Shown here piece by piece: positions 57,795 through 64,000 of a DNA stretch of 64,000 nt. Source of the stretch: Vanilla planifolia. Taxonomy: Eukaryota; Streptophyta; Magnoliopsida; Asparagales; Orchidaceae. The stretch lies in the NCBI GenBank assembly GCA_023846275.1, contig CM043870.1, positions 15,484,385-15,548,384 on the forward strand. The letters run 5' to 3'. Every line of letters begins with the position of its first letter. Positions within the stretch are counted from its first letter, which is position 1. Under the pieces are notes generated by a model, which worked only from the letters and a program-made list of their open reading frames with translations, was not told the DNA's origin and ran no database searches. The position numbers and the translations under genes are program-made.

Positions 57795-57904
57795 GTGTGT
57801 AGGCCTGCGCGCCTGAGGGTGGCAGGGGTGTCTCGCAGTGGCTAGCCAAGTGTGTAGGCCTGCGCGCCTTAGGGTGGCAGGGGTGTCTCACGTTGGCTAG
57901 AGAT
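57795..57904. repeat. 55-bp direct repeat, two copies
   Basis: Units 57795-57849 and 57850-57904 share GTGTGTAGGCCTGCGCGCCT and AGGGTGGCAGGGGTGTCTC, differing at a few bases. The GCGC-rich core could fold. It lies downstream of the TATA box, so it is part of the transcribed leader. Confidence 0.9.
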
Positions 57905-58876
57905 TATGTGACTGGATCTGTCTGTAGTCTCCAGGAGATTGATTGACGAGAGACACTGCGGTGTCGGGTGCTTAGGCGCCATGCGTGTTTCGAGATGGGC
58001 GTTCCCACTGGCACGTTGCCTGGTAGCCCAGAGGAGAGCTACTCTGGTGTGACTGGGGTGGCTGTGGTTGGTCGGAGTCTGGGACTGAGAGTGCCTATCC
58101 ACCGTACATTGTTATGCTGTATTCCTGTATTTTTGCTATTATCCTTCTTTTGCATGTGAGTTTTACTAGCTGACTTTCCTACTGGGCGTAGCTCATTCCT
58201 GTATTATATATTTTCAGTGGCTCGGCAGACTTGACGCTACTGGATTAGGTGGGATCGTGGTCAGCAGGCTTGTGAAGGATTTCTGATTGGTGATTGTCTG
58301 AGATATTCTGGTTAGTTGATTGTTGCTGTTGGATGTTTCAGTGAGACTGTTATTCTCATATGTTACATATAATTTGAGGGTAATTCGGAATTATGTATCT
58401 GGATGAACAATATTACACTTGTGGACTTGTATCTTATTCTTGTAATGTAGTTCCATTTACTGTCTTATCTTATTGTCTTGGAGTATGGTGAGTGGAGTGC
58501 TACATTTATCTGTGGATGTTATATATCTTTCTGTTTGATGGTGAGGTCATTACATGACTATGGAACTTAACCGTGGGGGTTCAGACTTCTATTAGATCGG
58601 TTCTCCTACCGGTGTGGGTAAGGAGTATTTGGTCTAGTAGGAGTAACATTGCGCGAGTCCATCTGTTAACTCAGGAGTCATGAACCTGACTTGACGGTGT
58701 ACCCGGGAGATGGGATCCACATTGTTAAGGAAAGTAGGTGTGTAATGATGTGTTATATCCTATGTTTTCGTAGGCTGCTCAGGTTGGTATGGGACGATCT
58801 GAGCTGTCTATATATAAAAAAAAAAAAAAAAATGTATGCCAAAAATCAGCCTAGGAAAAATGGGGTGTAACAGTAG

Positions 58877-58896
58877 TGGTATCAGAGCCCTAGGTT
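58877..58896 (+). other. Primer-binding site (initiator-Met tRNA)
   Basis: TGGTATCAGAGC begins four bases after the LTR end and is the usual complement of the plant initiator-Met tRNA 3' end, where minus-strand DNA synthesis starts. Confidence 0.9.
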
Positions 58897-58952
58897 AAGA
58901 TAGTGGGGCTAGACATATCAGAGCCCTAGGTGAGGATAACGGGGCTAGACGT
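58881..58952. repeat. 36-bp tandem duplication of the primer-site region
   Basis: Units 58881-58916 and 58917-58952 both begin ATCAGAGCCCTAGGT and continue with a 'GGGGCTAGAC' block. Four positions differ between them in the middle and one near the end. The second unit lacks the TGGT that would complete a second primer-binding site. Confidence 0.9.
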
Positions 58953-59067
58953 GTATAGGGGTTCAACCCAAGGTGGGGAGAACTGTTGATTCTTTTGTAT
59001 ACTATAGTAGTCCATATGCCAATTGCCAAATGACGACTCTAATGCCAGATTAATTGTTTTTGACAGT

Positions 59068-62000
59068 ATGGCTGGTACCAGGAGACTTTCCGCTCGTGGA
59101 GCAGCTAGGGGCAGACCTGTATCTACTACTCCTACCCCGGAGACGATCCCAGCATTGCCAGTTGAGCCAGCCGTGGATCGTTGGATCGATGCCTTCATGC
59201 GGTTGCGTCCGCGGAGCTTCAGTGGGTCGGCTGACCCAGCGGTGGCAGATGACTGGATGGCTCATATGCTTGAGCTATTTGATGCCTTGGGATGTCCATT
59301 CGGCAGGAGGGTAGTGCTTGCTGCTCTAGTGTTGGAGGGAGAGGCTGCTACCTGGTGGAGAGGCCAGCGGCGCGCTATGTTTGGGGAGGCCCAGAACAGT
59401 GAGATAGCATGGGATGACTTTGTTGAGGCATTCAGGGAGTGCTACATTCCGGCCTCTGCCATGGCTCAGTTCAGGAGGGAACTTATACACCTCAGGCAGG
59501 GCCAGATGTCAGTGAACGATTACTTATCGAGGTTCACTTATCTGGCGAGGTACGCCGTAGAGCTGGTGCCTTCTGAGGAACGCAGATGTGAGATGTTCCT
59601 GGAGGGACTTCGTCCTATGCTGCAGCGCCAGCTAGTTGTGAGTCGGTTTGCCAGGTTTCGTGACTTGGTGGAGGCTGCGAGATCCGTTGAGCTTATTGAT
59701 ATCCGGATGGAGGCCCAGAGAGAGACTCATAACAAGAGGAAGGAAATCAGAAATATCCAACAAAACAAAAAGGGCAAGAGACACAGAGATCACAGTGGTA
59801 CTCAGGAGGTCGTGGTCCGGCCACGACCTATTTCTGAGAGACCAGTGCAGCAGACAGGTACCCGGACTGGGGGGATTATCTGCTACCATTGTCGACAGCC
59901 CGGACACAAGAAGTGCGACTGCCCAGAGTTGAAGAAACAGAGGATCACGGGACCGGTTGGTTCATCTGGGGGACAGCCCAGGGTATTTGCACTGACTCGG
60001 CAGCAGGCTTCAGAGTCACCAGAAGTGATCACAGGTATGCTTCATTTTGGCAACGTGCAGTGCATGACTTTGTTTGATACTGGTGCATCTCATTCTTTTG
60101 TTGCTGAGAGGATCTGGAATCAGATATCAGGATCCAAGGGTTACTTGAAGGAACCCTTACTGGTTAGACTTCCTGATGGGAAAGAGATTCCCACTGTTCA
60201 GAAGATTGACGGATCTATTCTGAATAGTGGACACGAATTCGTGACAGAGTTGATATGTGTGCCACTAGCAGAGTTCGACATCATTTTGGGGATGGATTGG
60301 TTGTGCCACCATGCAGTGGTTCTGGATTGTTGGGAGAAGAAGGTCAGGATCAGAGTGCCTGGTTCGGGGGATGTGATATACTTTGGTCTGAACAGGCAGA
60401 TTCCCCTGATCTCAGTTCTTCAGGCTGGAAGGTTAGTAAGTAAGGGTTGTACTGGTTGGTTGGCCTATGTGATCGATAGCCAAGCCACCACTACCCCTAT
60501 GTCAGATATTCCAGTGGTGAGAGACTTTCCTATGGTTTTTCCAGAGGAGTTGCCTGGATTTCCACCAGCTAGGGAAGTGGAGTTTTCAATTGATTTGGAG
60601 GCAGGAGTAGCTCCTATTGCTAGAGCTCCTTACAGGATGGCTCCAGCCGAGCTAGCAGAGTTGAAGACTCAGTTACAGGACTTATTAGACAAGGGACTCA
60701 TACGCCCCAGTTGTTCACCTTGGGGTGCCCCTGTCTTATTTGTCAAGAAGAAAGATGGTAGTATGAGGCTGTGTGTGGATTATAGGGAATTGAATAAGGT
60801 TACTATTCGTAACCGATACCCTTTACCACGCATCGATGATTTGCTGGATCAACTTCAGGGAGCAACTGTGTTCTCCAAGATTGACTTACGCTCGGGTTAT
60901 CACCAGATCCGGATTAGAGATTCTGATGTACCCAAGACAGCATTCCGTACTAGATACGGACATTACGAGTTCACAGTGTTGCCTTTTGGATTGACTAATG
61001 CTCCAGCAGTATTTATGAACCTGATGCATCGAGTTTTTCATGCCTTTCTGGATCGGTTTGTGATCATCTTTATAGATGATATATTGATTTATTCCAGAGA
61101 TAGGGATACTCATGCAGATCAGTTGAGGACTGTGCTTACAGTGTTGCGGGAGAATGAGCTGTATGCAAAATTCTCCAAGTGTTCTTTTTGGCTGGACTCA
61201 GTAGCATTCTTAGGACACATTGTCAGTGCGGAGGGCGTGGCTGTTGATCCTAGCAAGATACGAGCTATTATTGATTGGAAACGGCCATCTTCTGTCACTG
61301 AGATCCGGAGTTTCCTTGGTTTGGCTGGATACTATAGGAAATTTGTTCCTCACTTTTCTAGACTGGCTGCTCCACTAACCCAGTTGACCCGGAAGGGAAA
61401 ATCTTTTGAGTGGACAGAGAGTTGTGAGAACAGTTTCCTAGAGCTGAAGCTGAGGCTTAGCACCGCTCCAGTATTGATGTTACCCACACAGGAGAAGCCG
61501 TATCAGATGTACACTGATGCTTCACATATAGGCTTGGGAGCCGTACTGATGCAGGATAACAGAGTTATAGCATATGCTTCGAGGCAACTGAAGGATCATG
61601 AGAAGAATTATCCCACTCATGATTTGGAGTTAGCTGCTGTCATTTTTGCCTTGAAGATATGGAGACATTATTTGTACGGAGTTCCTGTAGATTGCTTCTC
61701 TGACCACAAGAGTCTTAAGTATCTGTTCACTCAGAAGGAACTGAACTTGAGGCAGAGGAGGTGGTTGGAACTGATAAAGGATTACGAGCTGACAATAAAC
61801 TACTGCGAGGGGAAGGCTAATCCAGTGGCTGATGCCTTGAGCAGACACGCAGTTGTGCATAATATGTTAGTCTGTGACTCTATACCAGACTTGGATGGGA
61901 ATGTTGAAAGATGTCAGGAACAGTTGTCTATTCAGAGACTGGTTCACAGACTCAGCTCATTGACTATTCGGGCTGACTGGTTATCTGAGATGCGTGACCT

Positions 62001-63429
62001 TCAGCTTTGTGATGAAGAGCTGAAGGAGAAGATTGAGTTGGCATCGCAGGGATTGGGAGGAGACTTTGCTCTCAGAGACGACATTTTGACCTTCAGGGGT
62101 CGCTGGTGTGTACCATCACATCAGGAGTTCAGGGAGAGGATCCTTCGGGAGGCTCACTATGGAACCTTGGCTATGCACCCTGGAGAAGTCAAGATGTACA
62201 GGAATTTGAGGAGTGTTTTCTGGTGGAGAGGTTTGAAGACAGATGTTGCTGCCTTTGTTAGGAAATGCCTTACATGTCAGCAAGTTAAGGCCGAACACCA
62301 GAGACCTGGAGGATTGTTACAGAGATTGCCGATTCCGGAGTGGAAATGGGATGACATCACTATGGACTTTGTGACTGGTCTTCCTCGTACCAGACAAGGT
62401 TTTGATGCTATTTGGGTCATCGTAGATCGATTGACCAAGTCAGCCCATTTCTTATCCATTAAGAAGACGGATTCAGCGGCACAGTTGGCAGAGATATATA
62501 TTCAGCAGATTGTCAGATTGCATGGGATTCCCCGTTCTATTATTTCTGACAGAGACGCCAAATTCACATCACAGTTTTGGAAGAGCTTACACACTGCCAT
62601 GGGTACACAGTTAAAGTTCAGTACTGCTTATCATCCTCAGACGGATGGACAGTCTGAGCGGACTATTCGGACCTTGGAGGATTTGCTACGCTTGAGCGTA
62701 CAAACTTACTCAACAGATTGGACTAGACGATTACCCTTGGTAGAGTTTGTGTACAATAACAGCTTCCAGGCGTCGATTGGTATGGCACCTTACGAGGCGT
62801 TGTATGGGCGTAGGTGCAGATCTCCTCTTTGTTGGGAGGAGGGTGATTCCAGGAGAGTGTGGGGACCCCAGATTGTAGAGGAGACCACAGCGGAAGTCAA
62901 GTTATTGCAGGACAGATTACGTACTGTGCAAGATCGCCAGAAGAAATATTATGATCCTAAGCACAAGGCTGTTGAGTTTTCTGTGGGAGATAGGGTATTC
63001 CTGAAGGTCAGTCCTATGCGGGGTCTATTCAGGTTTGGAAAGCCTTCTAAGCTTCGACCTCGTTACATTGGACCCTATCCTATTCTGGAGAGGATCGGTG
63101 AAGTGGCTTACAGGTTGGCACTTCCTGAGCATCTGACTGAGATTCACAATGTGTTCCATGTTTCGAATCTCAAGAAATATGTGCCAGATCCTTCTCATTG
63201 CATCAGTGATGATCTTCCTGGTTTACAAGTGGCACCAGATTCTTCTTATGTGGAACTACCAGTTCGCATCCTCGAGGAGAGCAGCAGACAGCTGAGGAAC
63301 AGGTCGTTTCCTATGGTCAAGGTTCTGTGGAATAGACATGACGAAAGGGAGGCAACCTGGGAGCTAGAGCAGGATGTTGCTGAAAAATGGCCGGAACTTC
63401 TTGCTGAATTTCGAGGGCGAAATTCCTGA
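59068..63429 (+). CDS. Chromovirus Gag-Pol polyprotein with chromodomain
   Basis: Start chosen at ATG 59068 (MAGTRR...). The frame is open back to about 59023 but has no earlier in-frame ATG. It encodes 1453 aa in one frame, no frameshift or stop. Domains: gag about 50-190; CCHC knuckle C272, C275, H280, C285; protease with DTGA at D337; RT about 530-705 with D606 and the FIDD pair D670/D671; RNase H with D817, E854, D879, D922; integrase zinc site H1030, H1037, C1067, C1070 and catalytic D1100, D1161, E1197 (exact D35E spacing); GPY/F module about 1332-1371; chromodomain about 1393-1448 ending ATWE...W. All key catalytic residues are present, so it could be active. Protease would cut it into capsid, enzymes and integrase. 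The chromodomain is known in this clade to steer integration to modified histones, usually heterochromatin. Expression comes from the 5' LTR. Confidence 0.96.
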   Translation: MAGTRRLSARGAARGRPVSTTPTPETIPALPVEPAVDRWIDAFMRLRPRSFSGSADPAVADDWMAHMLELFDALGCPFGRRVVLAALVLEGEAATWWRGQRRAMFGEAQNSEIAWDDFVEAFRECYIPASAMAQFRRELIHLRQGQMSVNDYLSRFTYLARYAVELVPSEERRCEMFLEGLRPMLQRQLVVSRFARFRDLVEAARSVELIDIRMEAQRETHNKRKEIRNIQQNKKGKRHRDHSGTQEVVVRPRPISERPVQQTGTRTGGIICYHCRQPGHKKCDCPELKKQRITGPVGSSGGQPRVFALTRQQASESPEVITGMLHFGNVQCMTLFDTGASHSFVAERIWNQISGSKGYLKEPLLVRLPDGKEIPTVQKIDGSILNSGHEFVTELICVPLAEFDIILGMDWLCHHAVVLDCWEKKVRIRVPGSGDVIYFGLNRQIPLISVLQAGRLVSKGCTGWLAYVIDSQATTTPMSDIPVVRDFPMVFPEELPGFPPAREVEFSIDLEAGVAPIARAPYRMAPAELAELKTQLQDLLDKGLIRPSCSPWGAPVLFVKKKDGSMRLCVDYRELNKVTIRNRYPLPRIDDLLDQLQGATVFSKIDLRSGYHQIRIRDSDVPKTAFRTRYGHYEFTVLPFGLTNAPAVFMNLMHRVFHAFLDRFVIIFIDDILIYSRDRDTHADQLRTVLTVLRENELYAKFSKCSFWLDSVAFLGHIVSAEGVAVDPSKIRAIIDWKRPSSVTEIRSFLGLAGYYRKFVPHFSRLAAPLTQLTRKGKSFEWTESCENSFLELKLRLSTAPVLMLPTQEKPYQMYTDASHIGLGAVLMQDNRVIAYASRQLKDHEKNYPTHDLELAAVIFALKIWRHYLYGVPVDCFSDHKSLKYLFTQKELNLRQRRWLELIKDYELTINYCEGKANPVADALSRHAVVHNMLVCDSIPDLDGNVERCQEQLSIQRLVHRLSSLTIRADWLSEMRDLQLCDEELKEKIELASQGLGGDFALRDDILTFRGRWCVPSHQEFRERILREAHYGTLAMHPGEVKMYRNLRSVFWWRGLKTDVAAFVRKCLTCQQVKAEHQRPGGLLQRLPIPEWKWDDITMDFVTGLPRTRQGFDAIWVIVDRLTKSAHFLSIKKTDSAAQLAEIYIQQIVRLHGIPRSIISDRDAKFTSQFWKSLHTAMGTQLKFSTAYHPQTDGQSERTIRTLEDLLRLSVQTYSTDWTRRLPLVEFVYNNSFQASIGMAPYEALYGRRCRSPLCWEEGDSRRVWGPQIVEETTAEVKLLQDRLRTVQDRQKKYYDPKHKAVEFSVGDRVFLKVSPMRGLFRFGKPSKLRPRYIGPYPILERIGEVAYRLALPEHLTEIHNVFHVSNLKKYVPDPSHCISDDLPGLQVAPDSSYVELPVRILEESSRQLRNRSFPMVKVLWNRHDEREATWELEQDVAEKWPELLAEFRGRNS

Positions 63430-63430
63430 T

Positions 63431-63443
63431 AAGGTGGGGAGAT
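63431..63443 (+). other. Polypurine tract of the chromovirus
   Basis: AAGGTGGGGAGAT sits immediately before the 3' LTR and only one base after the Gag-Pol stop codon (TGA 63427-63429). It is the primer for plus-strand DNA synthesis. Confidence 0.9.
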
Positions 63444-64000
63444 TGTTATACCCGGTAAAAATTTTATGTATTTGATCTTTAATAAATTAATTGTGGCTTG
63501 GATGATTTCGAATCGACAGTAGGATGAGCCAGGAACTCAATTGTAGGCTATTGGAATTTCTGAAATCTTTTGGGAATTTTTCGGAGCACCGAGGAATTTT
63601 TAATTAATTTTCCCTATTTAATTGGATTTATTAGATTTTTAGAAATTCGAAAATCTAATTAAATTAAACCGGAAATCGTTTTTTTTATCGCGCGTGAACC
63701 GGACCGGAACGGTTCAGCGGAGGCGGAGGCGGTTCGCCGGGTGAGTTTGCGTGTGCGTTCTAATAAGCGGATCGGACGGTCGAGATCGGCGGGTGAGATC
63801 GAACCGGCTGATCGGGTGCTTACCGTGTCGATAGCGTGTCGACAGCGCGTATTGTGTGCTTACCGTGTGGATAGCGTGTCGACAGCGCGTATCGGGTGCT
63901 CACGTGTCGAAAACGTGTCGAACGCGTAACGGGTTCACCGTGTCGGCCCGGGGTATAAAAACCCTCGCGAAGCAGCGAATAGGGTTTTCGTTCGACGGCG
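63444..64000 (+). repeat. 3' LTR of the chromovirus, first 557 bp
   Basis: Identical to 55820-56374 except for two substitutions and a small compound indel, giving 557 against 555 bp. The window ends within the promoter/leader part, so the rest of the LTR and the right target duplication are not visible. Confidence 0.95.

Larger units (their letters stand above)
55820..58872 (+). repeat. 5' LTR of the chromovirus (3053 bp)
   Basis: It begins TGTTATACCCGG and ends GGGGTGTAACA, with short imperfect inverted termini (TGTTA/TAACA). It contains a CpG-rich promoter block (about 56060-56550), a TATA box at 56328-56335, two 55-bp tandem repeats (57795-57904) and an A-run at about 58810-58832. It carries no gene. 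Open frames in the GC-rich part are composition artefacts. Confidence 0.95.
55820..64000 (+). mobile_element. Young Ty3/gypsy chromovirus, Tekay/Del type
   Basis: The element has a 5' LTR of 3053 bp (55820-58872, TG...CA), a primer-binding site, one open Gag-Pol frame, a polypurine tract and the first 557 bp of the 3' LTR before the window ends. Protein order is gag, protease, RT, RNase H, integrase, chromodomain, which defines Ty3/gypsy chromoviruses. Long LTRs and this form of C-terminal chromodomain point to the Tekay (Del) clade. The LTRs differ by only two substitutions (55959/63583 and 56009/63633) plus one compound indel near 56193/63817 in 555/557 comparable bases. It is less AT-rich than the flanks, and its CpG-rich promoter is undecayed. 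It may still be able to move; if complete it should span roughly 10.7 kb. Confidence 0.95.

Noticed and set aside
59050..62459. Numerous antisense and alternate-frame open stretches within Gag-Pol
   Set aside because: They are shadows of the strongly coding 59068-63429 frame and contain no domain of their own.
63741..63929. 62-codon frame in the 3' LTR
   Set aside because: It covers the promoter repeats and has no counterpart function. It is a composition artefact like those in the 5' LTR.
55820..64000. Classification of the young element as an endogenous retrovirus or plant pararetrovirus
   Set aside because: There is no envelope-like or movement-protein ORF. Integrase after RNase H, LTRs, and a chromodomain define a Ty3/gypsy chromovirus.

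Overview
This window looks like nuclear, heterochromatin-like DNA of a flowering plant with a repeat-rich genome. The evidence is the kinds of transposable element present: a chromovirus with an initiator-Met tRNA primer site and C-terminal chromodomain, Ty1/copia elements of the SIRE/Maximus type, and plant L1-type LINEs with a DUF4283-like ORF1 and a terminal RNase H. The background is strongly AT-rich with stops in all frames. I cannot name the species. I see no rRNA, tRNA, CRISPR array or intact host gene. One short exon-like piece (10007-10102) and a few unidentified open stretches are the only hints of non-transposon coding sequence.

Layout. 1-4450: unassigned AT-rich DNA. 4450-7020: decayed LINE (minus). 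7647-9541: solo LTR (plus) carrying a (TA)n microsatellite. 9542-11520: unassigned, with the exon-like piece. 11520-17765 and 24610-25633: decayed SIRE-like element with several related LTR copies (family B, minus). 17766-22438: an internally deleted SIRE-like element (family A, minus), inserted into a family B LTR and flanked by a perfect 5-bp target duplication. 22444-24610: LTR-like sequence with a TATA box, then a 22-bp palindromic tandem repeat. 25990-26600: gag remnant (plus). 26610-33690: decayed but colinear SIRE-like element C (minus) with gag, protease, integrase, RT and RNase H traces. 35450-37400: LTR and gag of element D (plus). 38760-44613: nearly full-length decayed LINE (plus). 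45200-48540: third LINE (minus). 49000-50480: copia integrase/RT remnant (plus). 50531-54262: possible old solo LTR. 54990-55819: LINE ORF1 remnant.

55820-64000 holds the one young, apparently complete element: a Ty3/gypsy chromovirus of the Tekay/Del type. It has a 3053-bp 5' LTR, a primer-binding site, one uninterrupted Gag-Pol frame (59068-63429, 1453 aa, ATG start) ending in a chromodomain, a polypurine tract one base past the stop, and the first 557 bp of the 3' LTR. The two LTRs differ at two bases and one small compound indel over the comparable 555/557 bp. The insertion is therefore recent and sits in the much older LINE/copia graveyard.

The proteins form one replication cycle rather than a cellular pathway. 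The LTR drives the RNA, the tRNA primes at the PBS, Gag packages, protease matures, RT/RNase H copy, and integrase with its chromodomain inserts the DNA. I found no convincing evidence of a previously undescribed biological system. The most unusual structures are a duplicated primer-binding region in the chromovirus leader, promoter-repeat rearrangements between its LTRs, the tandemly duplicated LTR of element A, and the palindromic 22-bp array.
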